Source of the DNA: Ignavibacteria bacterium
GTDB lineage: Bacteria; Bacteroidota; Ignavibacteria; Tepidaquicellales; Tepidaquicellaceae
Reading direction: 5' to 3'
DNA length: 64,000 nt
Assembly: GCA_016709315.1 (NCBI GenBank)
Contig: JADJMZ010000001.1
Coordinates: 806,001-870,000 of the forward strand
Shown: positions 27,012-37,200 of the stretch, one piece after another
How positions within the stretch are numbered: position 1 is the stretch's first letter
Layout of the letters: each line of letters opens with the position of its first letter
The notes under the pieces: generated by a model
What the model saw: the letters and a program-made list of their open reading frames with translations, nothing else
Told to the model about the DNA's origin: nothing
Databases searched by the model: none
Translations under genes and position numbers: made by a program

Positions 27012-29459
27012 ATGAAAATGTTCATCATTCAGTTCCAGACACTTTTCTTTAGTTCTGATAAATTCAGAGCTTATGTTTCATTTGTAAAAACTTTTCTTAT
27101 ATCTCTGATTTTACTTTGTGTAAATAATGAATTTTTATTTTCACAGGATGAAGCGGATACGTCGGAATACAAAACAGAGTCTATTGAAGTTGATGCATTA
27201 AAAGGAAAGGAACGATCCACTCCTGTTACATTTCAGGATATTAAAAGATCTGAAATAGAAAGTAAATACTGGATGCAGGACCTGCCTATGTTTCTTAACG
27301 GAAACACAAGCATTAATTCTTATTCGGAATCAGGTGCATCGCTCGGATATTCTTATATGTCTCTGAGAGGATTTGATCAGAAAAGAATCTCTATTCTGAT
27401 AAACGGAATTCCTCAGAACGATCCGGAAGATCATCAGGTTTACTGGGTGGATGTTTCCGACCTTACAGCTTCAGCAGAGGAAATGCAGATTCAGAGAGGC
27501 ATTGGAACAGCGCTATACGGCTCATCTGCAATAGGCGGAGTAATTAATGTCAGGACAATAGATTATTTTAAAAGAAAGTTTTTAAATTTTTCCGGAGGTT
27601 ATGGTAACTACAATTCAAAAAGATTTTCAGCAGAATACTCTTCAGGATTATTTAAAAACGGATTTGGATTATATGCAAAGATAGGGAAGATAAATACTGA
27701 CGGCTACAGAGATCTGTCATGGTCTGATAACTGGAGCTATTTTATAAGCGCAGGTTTAATCACAGGAAAAAAATCCGTTATTAAAATGAATTTCTTCGGC
27801 AGTCCTATGAAAAATCACCTTGCTTATACAGGTGTTGACAAAGCTTATCTTGACGGAGAAGTAACAGGAGATAAATTAAAAGACAGAAAATATAATTACC
27901 TGACTTATCCTGATGAAACGGATAATTATTTTCAGCCGCATTACGAACTCGTATATAACTTTCAGCCCGGAAAAAATCTTTTATTATCGAATACATTCAG
28001 TTACATCAGAGGCGACGGATACTTCAATACTTCGTATCCGGTATTTTACGGATATGACTTTGATTATTTCAGAATGAAACCGTTTTTTGTTCAGGATACT
28101 GTTTCGTATAATTCTCTTTATTACAAAAGAAATGATGACGGAACATTTTATTTTGAAAAGGGAAAGGGGTATGAAATAGTAAGAAGTGATTTAGTTACAA
28201 GATTAAATGTAAACAACAATACATACGGCTGGTTTCCGAAAGTTCAGCTAAAACATAATAATGAAAAAGGAACACTCATCGTTGGAGGAGAAATAAGATA
28301 TCATAAATCCGAGCACTTTGGCGAAGTGACATCAGGTGAATCATTGCCGCCGGGGACTCCGCAGGATTTTGTTTATTATTTTTATAACGGAGGAAAAAGA
28401 ACTTACTCTGCTTATGTAAATGAGTTATACAGAATCACAGAAAAACTTGACGCTATGATCGGACTTCAGTATGTTTATCACAGATATAATTTATCGAATG
28501 ACAGATTCAAGCCGTATGATTTTAGTTTAAATTATAATTTCTTTACTCCAAGGACAGGCATAAATTATAATTTTAATGATAAGTTAAATGCTTTCATAAA
28601 TTTTTCTATTGCAAAAAGAGAGCCAAGACTGAAGGATATTTATGATGCGGAAAATCCGGATTCAAAACCAAGCTTCAGAATTATTGATACATTAAAAGGA
28701 ATATACGATGATCCGCTTATTAAGCCGGAGGAAATGAAGGATTATGAATTCGGAATCTCATACAACTCATATAAAATTAAAGCTGAACTGAATTTTTACT
28801 TTATGGATTTCAAAAACGAAATCGTAAATAACGGACAGCTTGATAATGTAGGTCAGCCGATTTCTGGTAACGCAGGAAAATCCATACACAAAGGCATTGA
28901 ACTCGGTTTTAAGATTAGTCCGTTCAGTCAAATTAATTTTAAAGGACTGACAATATCCGGAAATCTGAATCTTTCAGATAACTATTTTACGGATTACAGG
29001 GAAGTATCAGGAGCGGATTCTTCAGGTAATATTATTTACGGAAACGATTATACGGATAATAAAATCCTTCTGACTCCGGGAGTTATAGGAAATCTGACTT
29101 TGAACTATTCTGATGATCACGGAATAAACGCTTATTTATCTCTGCAGCATATCGGTAAACAGTATCTTGACAATTCTGAAAATGAAAGAAAAAATCCTGA
29201 GATAAGAAATCAGAACGGATACGTTGAAAAAATTATAAAACCATATACTGTATTCAATGCGGGTCTGTCCCTGAATATTTTATCATTAACAAAAACCGGG
29301 AAGTCTTTGAAAGTTTTAAAGAATGTGAAAATAGATTTTAAAGCCAATAACATATTCGATGCGCTGTATGAAACATCCGGAAGTATAAGCGGGGGAATTC
29401 CATACTGGATTCCTGCAGCTACAAGAAATTTTTATGCTGAACTAAAAATCGGATTTTAA
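27012..29459 (+). CDS. TonB-dependent outer membrane receptor under TPP control (predicted thiamine uptake)
   Basis: An 815-aa TonB-dependent receptor. An N-terminal signal (hydrophobic 23-42, ending LFSQ) is followed by a plug domain (about 60-185: KRISILINGIPQNDPEDHQVYW, GIGTALYGSSAIGGVINVRT) and a 22-strand barrel to the terminal aromatic FYAELKIGF. There is no carboxypeptidase-like extension, and no SusD partner follows. A TPP riboswitch with terminator precedes it directly. In Bacteroidota, receptors under THI elements (OMR1 type) have been proposed as thiamine or thiamine-precursor importers, so that is the inferred substrate. No thiamine synthesis or inner-membrane transporter gene follows; the next gene, msrA, has its own short intergenic space. 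Confidence 0.9.
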   Translation: MKMFIIQFQTLFFSSDKFRAYVSFVKTFLISLILLCVNNEFLFSQDEADTSEYKTESIEVDALKGKERSTPVTFQDIKRSEIESKYWMQDLPMFLNGNTSINSYSESGASLGYSYMSLRGFDQKRISILINGIPQNDPEDHQVYWVDVSDLTASAEEMQIQRGIGTALYGSSAIGGVINVRTIDYFKRKFLNFSGGYGNYNSKRFSAEYSSGLFKNGFGLYAKIGKINTDGYRDLSWSDNWSYFISAGLITGKKSVIKMNFFGSPMKNHLAYTGVDKAYLDGEVTGDKLKDRKYNYLTYPDETDNYFQPHYELVYNFQPGKNLLLSNTFSYIRGDGYFNTSYPVFYGYDFDYFRMKPFFVQDTVSYNSLYYKRNDDGTFYFEKGKGYEIVRSDLVTRLNVNNNTYGWFPKVQLKHNNEKGTLIVGGEIRYHKSEHFGEVTSGESLPPGTPQDFVYYFYNGGKRTYSAYVNELYRITEKLDAMIGLQYVYHRYNLSNDRFKPYDFSLNYNFFTPRTGINYNFNDKLNAFINFSIAKREPRLKDIYDAENPDSKPSFRIIDTLKGIYDDPLIKPEEMKDYEFGISYNSYKIKAELNFYFMDFKNEIVNNGQLDNVGQPISGNAGKSIHKGIELGFKISPFSQINFKGLTISGNLNLSDNYFTDYREVSGADSSGNIIYGNDYTDNKILLTPGVIGNLTLNYSDDHGINAYLSLQHIGKQYLDNSENERKNPEIRNQNGYVEKIIKPYTVFNAGLSLNILSLTKTGKSLKVLKNVKIDFKANNIFDALYETSGSISGGIPYWIPAATRNFYAELKIGF

Positions 29460-29559
29460 GATAATGTTATTAAACAAAAACAGAGTTTGGAATTTTAAAT
29501 TTTAATGGAGTAATCAGAGTTAGAGTTTATATTCAAAATACAAATACACTTTTTACTTT

Positions 29560-30225
29560 ATGAAATTAAAATCAGTTTTAACAATGACTTATTTAATTAG
29601 TTTAATATTTTTATTTTCAAATTGTTCATTCACATCCAAAACAGAACCAAAAATTACAAACAAACAAATCATAAATAAACAAATGTCAGAAAAAACAGAT
29701 ACTGCAATATTCGGAGCCGGATGTTTCTGGTGCGTCGAAGCAATTTTCCAGCGGCTGAAGGGTGTTGAATCAATTGAATCCGGTTATACAGGCGGCACAG
29801 TAGAAAATCCTACATATAAACAGGTTTGCACGGGGGAAACAGGTCATGCTGAAGTAACGAAAATAATATTTAATCCTGATGTTATTTCCTTTAACGATCT
29901 GCTCGAAGTATTCTGGACAACTCACGATCCTACAACTTTGAATCAGCAGGGAGCGGATATAGGCACACAATACAGATCCGCAGTATTTTATCTGAATGAT
30001 GAGCAAAAGATGCAGGCGGAAAAATCAAAATCCGAAATTGCCACACAAATTTGGGATGGTACGATAGTTACAGAAATTACTCCTCTGAAAAAATATTATA
30101 AAGCTGAAGACTATCATCAGAATTACTTCAATCAGAATTCCGATCAGAGTTACTGCAGATTTGTCATTAACCCTAAACTTGAAAAGTTCAGAAAAAAATT
30201 CAGGGATAAGATTAAGGATGAATAA
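29560..30225 (+). CDS. msrA: Peptide methionine-(S)-S-oxide reductase MsrA, exported lipoprotein form
   Basis: MsrA repairs methionine-S-sulfoxide in proteins. The catalytic motif GCFWC (Cys55) and the GGT..NPTY, GH.EV and HDPTTLNQQGAD.GTQYRS motifs are all present. Unlike cytosolic MsrA, it has a lipoprotein signal: hydrophobic residues 9-20 ending FSNC (Cys22), then a Lys/Asn-rich linker. It should therefore act in the periplasm or envelope. The recycling cysteine lies near DQSYCRF. A separate exported MsrB is at 54524-55105. A shared terminator follows, with a convergent gene beyond. Electron donor for the envelope form is not visible here. Confidence 0.92.
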   Translation: MKLKSVLTMTYLISLIFLFSNCSFTSKTEPKITNKQIINKQMSEKTDTAIFGAGCFWCVEAIFQRLKGVESIESGYTGGTVENPTYKQVCTGETGHAEVTKIIFNPDVISFNDLLEVFWTTHDPTTLNQQGADIGTQYRSAVFYLNDEQKMQAEKSKSEIATQIWDGTIVTEITPLKKYYKAEDYHQNYFNQNSDQSYCRFVINPKLEKFRKKFRDKIKDE

Positions 30226-30230
30226 TTAAT

Positions 30231-30268
30231 AAAAAAGCAGAGTTGAATTTATCCGGCTCTGCTTTTTT
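30231..30268. terminator. Bidirectional terminator after msrA
   Basis: Stem AAAAAGCAGAG (30232-30242) / CTCTGCTTTTT (30257-30267) with a 14-base loop. Flanking A-run and T-run make it work on both strands, fitting its place between the convergent msrA and the outer membrane protein gene. Confidence 0.85.
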
Positions 30269-30285
30269 AAATTAAGTCTGCAAGA

Positions 30286-31686
30286 TCAGTTCACCTTGAA
30301 CTTTATACTCAATCCGGCTGAGACCTTTGTTGCTGTTTTCCTGTTGAAAACACTTGTAAAATTATAAGTACCGAGGTCTATTAAAACAGGTCCTGTATCA
30401 ATTCCTAATCCGAAATTCAGAGCAAATTTTTCATTACCACCCAGTATGAGACCTATTCTCGGTGATAATACATTTGTTACATTATACTCGCCGCCTATTC
30501 CAACGGAAGGTTTTTTTGATGATCCGAAGTAGTCATTGAATCCCTGAATGTATTCAAAAGATAAATTTGCAGTTTCGTTATCATTGTTTTTAAAAACTTC
30601 AGCGACAGGTTTTGAAAATATTTTATAAGTTAAACCGATTCTTAAATTCATCGGAAGTGCAGTAGTAAAAGCTGGAACAATAACTTTAGTTCCTTTGACA
30701 ATTTTGTTAAGTGAATCAAGCTGTGCCGGATCAGTTATATCAGTTACAATGTAATTTCCGTTATACTGATAGCGGTTTGTATTTTTTGTCCATTTAATAT
30801 AACCCACATCATTCAGACTAAGACCAATATTCATTTGACCGTTTCTCGAAATATTTTTGATACCGGCATTAATTCCGAAATCAAAACCAAAACCGAATCC
30901 TGCCGGAGAAAGGGACATTTTGATTGTATTGTCCTCTGATGTTCCTGAAAAGAGAAAATCTATCTGACCGGTACCACGCACTTCAAAATTGTTATTTGTA
31001 GTTATCGTAAGATCGTTCCTGTCAGTATCTGCAAAGTACTGACCGAACTGAGGCTTCACAGAGATTCCGAATGAAAGATCACTAAACAATTTACTTTTCT
31101 TTGGCTTTATGTTTTTTGCATAAGTTATGTTTAACTGTCTTACCCATGTTCCTTTGTAACCCGTTCCGGAAAAATTATATATTCTGTTGATTTCATTTCC
31201 GTACAATCCCAGCTCAAGAGGATCTTTGCTTACTTTAAAATTTCCGGTGAATCTTTCATCAAGTGATATTCCTAACGAACCAAAATTTTTGATGTTAAAA
31301 ACAAGGGCAAGTTCTTTTAAAAGAACGGAAATATTAACCGGCTCATCGCTAGCGTTATTTACAATGTATTCCTTGTCTGAATTAGACAGAAATATTGGAT
31401 TAGTTTCTGAATTACTTGTGAAATATTTATCATAGAAGTCGTAGGAAAAATATTCGCTGTTAATGTGAAAGTTGAAGTTTGTAAAAATACTGAAATAAGC
31501 TGAAGAGTTGTTATTTGTTCTCTGCTTGAGAATGTTTGCAGGATTGTTATTCAGAGCATCTATATCATAAGAATTTGAAACACCCGTATTTCCCATTGAT
31601 AAACTTCTGACATCATAAATATTCTGCGGAAATGATACTGTTGAAAAAAACGCTGTAAATAAAAAAAGTAAGCAAATTGTTTTCAT
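30286..31686 (-). CDS. Outer membrane beta-barrel protein, DUF5723-like
   Basis: A 466-aa protein. The signal peptide is residues 1-20 (ending VSFPQN), then YDVRSLSMGNTGVSNSYDID, the N-terminal 'smgg..a......a...NPA' pattern of FadL/PorV-like barrels in this group. Alternating hydrophobic strands with GFGFGFDFGINAG and a final aromatic-containing strand (VSAGLSIKFKV) support a barrel. It resembles DUF5723 proteins. It follows an envelope lipoprotein gene by 11 bp on the same strand and is probably co-transcribed. Substrate and function unknown. Confidence 0.72.
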   Translation of the reverse strand: MKTICLLFLFTAFFSTVSFPQNIYDVRSLSMGNTGVSNSYDIDALNNNPANILKQRTNNNSSAYFSIFTNFNFHINSEYFSYDFYDKYFTSNSETNPIFLSNSDKEYIVNNASDEPVNISVLLKELALVFNIKNFGSLGISLDERFTGNFKVSKDPLELGLYGNEINRIYNFSGTGYKGTWVRQLNITYAKNIKPKKSKLFSDLSFGISVKPQFGQYFADTDRNDLTITTNNNFEVRGTGQIDFLFSGTSEDNTIKMSLSPAGFGFGFDFGINAGIKNISRNGQMNIGLSLNDVGYIKWTKNTNRYQYNGNYIVTDITDPAQLDSLNKIVKGTKVIVPAFTTALPMNLRIGLTYKIFSKPVAEVFKNNDNETANLSFEYIQGFNDYFGSSKKPSVGIGGEYNVTNVLSPRIGLILGGNEKFALNFGLGIDTGPVLIDLGTYNFTSVFNRKTATKVSAGLSIKFKVN

Positions 31687-31697
31687 GATTTTTATTT

Positions 31698-33269
31698 TTA
31701 AAAGTTTGTTCTGTATTTTATTTTACCGGAGCTTAAAATTTTTATAAAATTAGCTCCTGTGATTTTGACAGTTGTAAGAGGAGGAGGTATGAGATCAGGA
31801 TCTGTGTAAAGTTTGTAATCATAAATAATTTTTCCCATGTGTTTTAAAGAGCTGATCTGTAAACTGTCAAGCGTTGCGCTGAATAAAGAAGTCCTTGCAT
31901 TTATTACAGTTCCATCCTGACCAACTGGAGCGGCATTTACAATAACAGTTGAATCTTCGTTATTACCGGCAATCCTTGATATAGCAAGCAAAGGAACAAA
32001 TGCCGAATCAAGTATAAGTATTCTTGCCACTGTCTTTAGAGGAAAATGATTTTCAGCCCAGATATTGAAACTCATGCTGCTTACAAAATCCATCTGCTTC
32101 CTCTGCTCTTCATCACTGATACCTGCATCAGCCGTATCAGAAAAAACAATCGGTTTTGTAATGCTTATATCCAGAGGAACCTGGATTAAAAGTTTAATTG
32201 ATATGCTGTCAGTGTTCCTTACTGAACCTTCTTTGTATCCGGAATTCAAAACATCATATCTTGTCATCCTTATTACTTTGGGAATATTATTAATAAATTC
32301 CAGTATGTTGCTGTTACTTTCGTTAATGGCATACGCAACCGAATCTTTATCCGAATCTAAGGAAAGAGTAAAAACCGAGTCAACAGGATCTCCGGGATTT
32401 CCGTTTCTGAGATATTTAAGTCTCACTTTGTTTCCGTTTTTATTTTCTCCGGTTATTGAGATATTGGAAAAATCTACATTATACATATCATTAAATTTCT
32501 TTAAGATCAGAAAATTCTTATCCGGCGTTATGTGAGCGAAATTTAACTCGCCCTGCGGCACATCTGATCCGAATGGATCTGTAACTTCATCAGATGTAAT
32601 TCCGGTTCTTAAAGGTTTAAGTTTCCCTTCAATATATTTTACTGAATACTCTGACAGACTGTAGCTGAAATTTACCGGAACAGGATTAGCCGAATTAAAA
32701 ATGATTTTCAGTTTCAGTCTGTTATCCGGGATACTGTTAAGTAAAAAATAATCCTGCAGATTTATATTTACTGTCTGCTGCGAACCTGATCCTACACTTG
32801 TCTGAATCCTTGCTGTGTCATCACCGGAAACGGCGAACAGATTTTTTAAAACTGCATTTACATTATAATTCTCATTCGTATTGTTGTAAAATGTGAAGCT
32901 CAGGACGCCGTTTATAAATTCAGCTTTACTTATAAAGGTCGAATCATCAATAGCAACAGCAGTGTCAATCTGAAAAGTGCTTACAGCTTTTACATTTGTC
33001 AAAGGATATCCGTCAAAGCGTATGTCATCTCCGAATTTTCTTGAGTAAGCGGATTCTCCGAACAGGAATACAGTTTCATTTTCTGATGAATCAAAACCAA
33101 TATTACCGCTTCTCTTTAAAATGTCAAAAATATTAAAACTCTTCTGTGAGAATGGCAGGTTAATATCTAAATTCCAGTCAGGTGCAGTTGGTTCTTTGAT
33201 CTCACAACCTGATAACATAAATGATAGAATTACATAAATCAAAACTCCGGACACAAAATGCCTTTTCAA
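31698..33269 (-). CDS. Envelope lipoprotein of unknown function
   Basis: A 523-aa protein with lipoprotein signal (residues 1-22, lipobox LSGC) followed by EIKEPTAPDWNLDINLPF. The 'P.WD..l.lPl....' start is seen in secreted lipoproteins of related bacteria. The rest is beta-rich with repeated 'DSV' and 'SFNIWAENHFPLKTVARILILD' segments; no enzyme motif found. It is the first gene of a two-gene operon with the DUF5723-like barrel (11-bp gap), so the two may form an outer membrane complex. No catalytic function can be proposed. The 368-bp gap upstream (33270-33637) is AT-rich and shared with a divergent gene; I see no repeat or RNA in it. Confidence 0.75.
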   Translation of the reverse strand: MKRHFVSGVLIYVILSFMLSGCEIKEPTAPDWNLDINLPFSQKSFNIFDILKRSGNIGFDSSENETVFLFGESAYSRKFGDDIRFDGYPLTNVKAVSTFQIDTAVAIDDSTFISKAEFINGVLSFTFYNNTNENYNVNAVLKNLFAVSGDDTARIQTSVGSGSQQTVNINLQDYFLLNSIPDNRLKLKIIFNSANPVPVNFSYSLSEYSVKYIEGKLKPLRTGITSDEVTDPFGSDVPQGELNFAHITPDKNFLILKKFNDMYNVDFSNISITGENKNGNKVRLKYLRNGNPGDPVDSVFTLSLDSDKDSVAYAINESNSNILEFINNIPKVIRMTRYDVLNSGYKEGSVRNTDSISIKLLIQVPLDISITKPIVFSDTADAGISDEEQRKQMDFVSSMSFNIWAENHFPLKTVARILILDSAFVPLLAISRIAGNNEDSTVIVNAAPVGQDGTVINARTSLFSATLDSLQISSLKHMGKIIYDYKLYTDPDLIPPPLTTVKITGANFIKILSSGKIKYRTNF

Positions 33270-33637
33270 TATACAAATGATTTTTTAAGATTAGGTTTAC
33301 GTAAATTATTAAAACCCGAATTAAAAAGAAGTATAAATTTCGATTAAAATTATTTTACCCAAATTAATTTTATAAGTTTATACGACAAAATTCATTTCCC
33401 GAAGATTTATAAAGAGATAAGTCTCGGATCAGTGCGTATAAAAATTGATTCGTTTTTAAAAAATCATAGCTTACTTAAAATGTTTGTGCGAAAGAATGTT
33501 TATAAAGTCAATTTGATTATATGGTAATTTGATTTGAAGTTTTATATTTTCAAGTGTGATCCCTAACCCTCATCCGATATTTATTTTTAATTTTAAATTG
33601 TCAGATCAGAATAAATCCGTTAATAATTTACGGGAGC

Positions 33638-36517
33638 ATGAAAAAGTACTCTACAATATTTCTGGTTTTAATAATATTTTTTATTTCATCTGAAAATGCG
33701 AAATCACAATTCGTTAATTTCGGAAGAAATAAAGTTCAGTATTCTGATTTCGAATGGAATATTCTGCAAACGGAACACTTTCAGATTTATTATTATAAAG
33801 AAGCGCGGGAGCTCGCGGAAATCGGCGCTAACTATGCCGAAGAAAGCTATACGGTCCTTCAGCAGAAATTTAATCACTCTCTTGGCGATACGGTTCCGAT
33901 AATTTTTTACTCTTCTCCTCTTCATTTCAAACAGACAAATACTACACCCGGCTTTATACCTGACGGTGTCGGAGGATTTTTTGAATTCATCAAAGGCAGA
34001 GTAGTCATTCCTTTTGAAGGATCGCTCTTTCAGTTTAAGCATGTAATAAGGCATGAGCTTACGCATGTTTTTATGACAAGTAAGATTAGCAATTTAATGC
34101 GGCTTCACAGAAAATCAACGGAAAGTTTTCCGCCTTTGTGGTTTACAGAAGGACTTGCCGAAGTGTTTTCCGCAAAGTGGGATACTCAGGCGGAAATGGT
34201 ACTCAAAGATGCTGTACTAAACGGATACATTGCCGGGCTTGATAACTGGGAAAGATTTTACGGGACATATTTCATGTATAAATTAGGACAGAATGTACTT
34301 GAGTATATTTCTGAAAAATACGGTGAAGATAAAATTCTGCAGCTTGTTGAAAATTTCTGGATTGATGACAATTTTTCCAATGTAATGAAAGCAACTATAG
34401 GGAAAGACTATGCCCAGTTTGATAATGAATATCTTTACCATCTTGAAAAGAAATATTTTCCACAGTTAAAAGATTATGACAGCCCGTCAAGGATCACTAA
34501 GGATTTATATTCCGAAACTTTTGCTCATAAACCGGTTTATACCGATTTCAACGGAAAGAAAGAAGTATATTTCATAGGAAATAAAACCGGATTCACGAGT
34601 ATCTTTAAACTCAATCTGAAATCAAAATCACAACCGGAACTGGTAGTGGAAGGGGAAGCAAGTGATGAATTCGAGCAGTTTCATTTTTTCAGAACCGGGT
34701 TGGATGTTTCTAAATCAGGCAAGCTTGCTTTTGTCACACAAAAAGGAAATTCCGATGCCATACACATTCTTGACACTAAGACAGGTGAACTTATTTCCAA
34801 CTATTCTTTCAAAGACATAGTAAGCATTGGCTCTCCTTCCTGGAGCAGTGATGATAAATTCATAGTGTTTTCTGCTTCGGACTTCAGCGGAAGTATGGAT
34901 CTGTATATACTTGAGCTTGCCTCTGATAAGTTAAGAAGGCTGACTAATGATTATTATGATGACAGAGATCCGGATATTTCGCCGGACGGAAAGTATATTG
35001 TTTTTTCTTCAGACAGAACCACATTTGGCAATGAAAGCAGTTACAATCTTTTTCTGTTGAACCTTACTACCGGAAATATTGACTATATAACTATCGGAAA
35101 GCAGACGGATTACTCGCCGCATTTCTCTGCGGACGGTTCAAAAATTATATTTACATCAACAGCAGATGGTCCTCAGAATATCTGGATGATCAATTTAAAA
35201 AACAGGTTAACAAAAAAATCAGTTAGCCAGGGAATAAGTTCTGTATCAAATGATTTCGGAATAGACTACGACAGTCTTGAAATGAGAAAGATTACAAATT
35301 TCACTACAGCCGGATATGATCCTGACTGGGCAGGAGATGATAAAATTATTTTTTCAATATTTGAAAGGTCTGCAATTGGCATTAAAATGCTGAATGGAAT
35401 CAATGAAAAATTTGACAGCAGTAAATCTGTCAGAAAAATTGATATGAATATAAAAGGCGAAAACTGGTCATCTGATAAAATCAAAAGCACGCCCAAAAAA
35501 AATTCTCTTAAATATGAAAAAAGATTTTCACTTGATGTAGCGACTACGGCATTAACTGTTGATCCTGTTTTCGGAGCGAATACCGGAGGAATAATAACTT
35601 TAAGCGATCTGCTGGGAAACGAGAAGTATTTTTTCCTTGTATTCAATAATTCAAACGGCGATTCCGAATTCTGGAAAAGTTTTAATATTGCGATATCAAA
35701 ATACTCCGTAGAAAAAAGACTAAATTATGCTTACGGAATTTATCATCTGTCCGGAAGAAGGTATGATCTCAGTGATGATGATCAGTCTTTTTTCGAGAGA
35801 CTTTACGGCGGATACTTAAGTATGGCTTATCCTCTGTCTTTTTTCAGGAGAATTGAAATGACAGTAAGTCTTGCTCAGTCTGCTAGGAGTTATGACTTTC
35901 TGGATAATACCAGATCTCTTCTGCTTTCAAATTATATAAGTTACGTAAGGGATAATTCATTATGGGCATGGACAGGACCACTTGACGGAGAAAGACTGAA
36001 TCTCACATTGGGTTATACGACTGACATTGTAAATTCAAACATAAATTATTTTTCATTCTTCTTTGATTACAGGAAGTATCTCAGAATCGCCGGTCCCTCA
36101 GCACTTGCATTAAGAGCGCAGTTTTTTATGAATGAAGGTAAAGAGGCGAGAAGATTTTTTATGGGAGGGAGCTGGTCACTGCGCGGCTGGCCCCTGAATT
36201 CTATCAGAGGAAGTAAAATGTGGCAGACAAATGCTGAGCTGAGATTTCCTTTATTAAATGTAGTTGCACTGCGGTTTCCGCTTGGCATTGGTTTTGATTT
36301 TCCGGGAATTCGCGGAGCTTTATTCTTTGATGCGGGAAATGCCTGGGACAATAAACAAAATTACGTGATAACAAGAGGCAGTATAGGAGCAGGTATAAGA
36401 ATGAATTTTCTCGGAGCAATAGTCTTAAGATACGATATGGGAAAAAGAATTGAAAATAATTTTAAAACTCTTCAGGGAAATTTATTTCATAATTTTTATT
36501 TCGGATTTGATTTCTGA
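33638..36517 (+). CDS. Fusion of gluzincin-like peptidase, TolB-type propeller and BamA-like barrel
   Basis: A 959-aa envelope protein with three modules. The signal peptide is residues 1-23. Residues about 40-270 are a peptidase-MA-like domain with HELTH (His139, Glu140, His143) and WFTEGLAEVFS about 30 residues later as third-ligand motif. Residues about 290-620 are a WD40/PD40-like propeller (SPSWSSDDKFIVFSA, DPDISPDGKYIVFSSD, SPHFSADGSKIIFTS). Residues about 640-959 are an Omp85/BamA-type barrel end (GGSWSLRGWPLN, FFDAGNAWDNK, IGAGIRMNFLGAIVLRYDMG). The protein should sit in the outer membrane with propeller and peptidase on one side. Similar fusions exist in Bacteroidota relatives; natural substrate is unknown. 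Confidence 0.83.
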   Translation: MKKYSTIFLVLIIFFISSENAKSQFVNFGRNKVQYSDFEWNILQTEHFQIYYYKEARELAEIGANYAEESYTVLQQKFNHSLGDTVPIIFYSSPLHFKQTNTTPGFIPDGVGGFFEFIKGRVVIPFEGSLFQFKHVIRHELTHVFMTSKISNLMRLHRKSTESFPPLWFTEGLAEVFSAKWDTQAEMVLKDAVLNGYIAGLDNWERFYGTYFMYKLGQNVLEYISEKYGEDKILQLVENFWIDDNFSNVMKATIGKDYAQFDNEYLYHLEKKYFPQLKDYDSPSRITKDLYSETFAHKPVYTDFNGKKEVYFIGNKTGFTSIFKLNLKSKSQPELVVEGEASDEFEQFHFFRTGLDVSKSGKLAFVTQKGNSDAIHILDTKTGELISNYSFKDIVSIGSPSWSSDDKFIVFSASDFSGSMDLYILELASDKLRRLTNDYYDDRDPDISPDGKYIVFSSDRTTFGNESSYNLFLLNLTTGNIDYITIGKQTDYSPHFSADGSKIIFTSTADGPQNIWMINLKNRLTKKSVSQGISSVSNDFGIDYDSLEMRKITNFTTAGYDPDWAGDDKIIFSIFERSAIGIKMLNGINEKFDSSKSVRKIDMNIKGENWSSDKIKSTPKKNSLKYEKRFSLDVATTALTVDPVFGANTGGIITLSDLLGNEKYFFLVFNNSNGDSEFWKSFNIAISKYSVEKRLNYAYGIYHLSGRRYDLSDDDQSFFERLYGGYLSMAYPLSFFRRIEMTVSLAQSARSYDFLDNTRSLLLSNYISYVRDNSLWAWTGPLDGERLNLTLGYTTDIVNSNINYFSFFFDYRKYLRIAGPSALALRAQFFMNEGKEARRFFMGGSWSLRGWPLNSIRGSKMWQTNAELRFPLLNVVALRFPLGIGFDFPGIRGALFFDAGNAWDNKQNYVITRGSIGAGIRMNFLGAIVLRYDMGKRIENNFKTLQGNLFHNFYFGFDF

Positions 36518-36540
36518 ATAATACAGTTTTAAAAACTTTT

Positions 36541-37191
36541 TTAAGCTAACGGAGCATTATTACTGCTTAGCAAGTCCAGGACTTTTCCTGCAATGTGATC
36601 AGCAAGGTCATTGAAGTCTCTTGGATTGTATTCGAAACTGGGCATTGCAGGAACTATCTTTCCGCCTGCATCAAGTATTTTCAGCATATTGCCGAGATGA
36701 ATTTTGTTCAGAGGAGTTTCCCGCGGTACTATCACAAGAGGTTTTGAATATGAAAAAGCGTAATCCGCAGATTTTTCTATAAGATTTTTACATTCACCGT
36801 TTGCTATTCCCCCTACAAAACCCATAGAACATGGACTGATAATCATCCCGTAACAAACATAGTCATTAGTAAATATTTCAGATTTGAGATCAAGATTATT
36901 GTAAAATGTTACAGTTGATTTCAGAAGAATTATTTCAGGAAACAGAGTTGTAAGGTTTGATGGATTTAATTCCACTCCGCATTCTTTGTAAAGCGTATAT
37001 GCCGCATACTCCGATAAAATAAGGTCAACATTGAAATCATTCAATAGCAAAGCTCTCAGCATTCTTAAACCGTAAATTGCCCCGCTGGTGCCTGTCATTG
37101 CTAAAATAATGTTTCTTCCTTCACCGTCACAATTTTTAATCAGAGATGAAGTTTCAGTCTGCAGGAGCGAAGAAGATTTTTCGTTTGGCAT
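36541..37191 (-). CDS. ubiX: UbiX-family flavin prenyltransferase
   Basis: A 216-aa protein that would prenylate FMN for UbiD-type decarboxylases. Family motifs: TGTSGAIYG near residue 34 (FMN-binding loop), IISPCSMGFVGGIANG (Ser/Cys catalytic loop) and VPRETPLNKIHLGNM near the C-terminus. An N-terminal extension of about 25 polar residues precedes the core. No UbiD partner is in this window. It follows the polytopic membrane protein gene by 9 bp and may be co-transcribed with it and mltG. Quinone biosynthesis is the usual pathway; here that is inferred. Confidence 0.87.
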   Translation of the reverse strand: MPNEKSSSLLQTETSSLIKNCDGEGRNIILAMTGTSGAIYGLRMLRALLLNDFNVDLILSEYAAYTLYKECGVELNPSNLTTLFPEIILLKSTVTFYNNLDLKSEIFTNDYVCYGMIISPCSMGFVGGIANGECKNLIEKSADYAFSYSKPLVIVPRETPLNKIHLGNMLKILDAGGKIVPAMPSFEYNPRDFNDLADHIAGKVLDLLSSNNAPLA

Positions 37192-37200
37192 AATCTTAAA

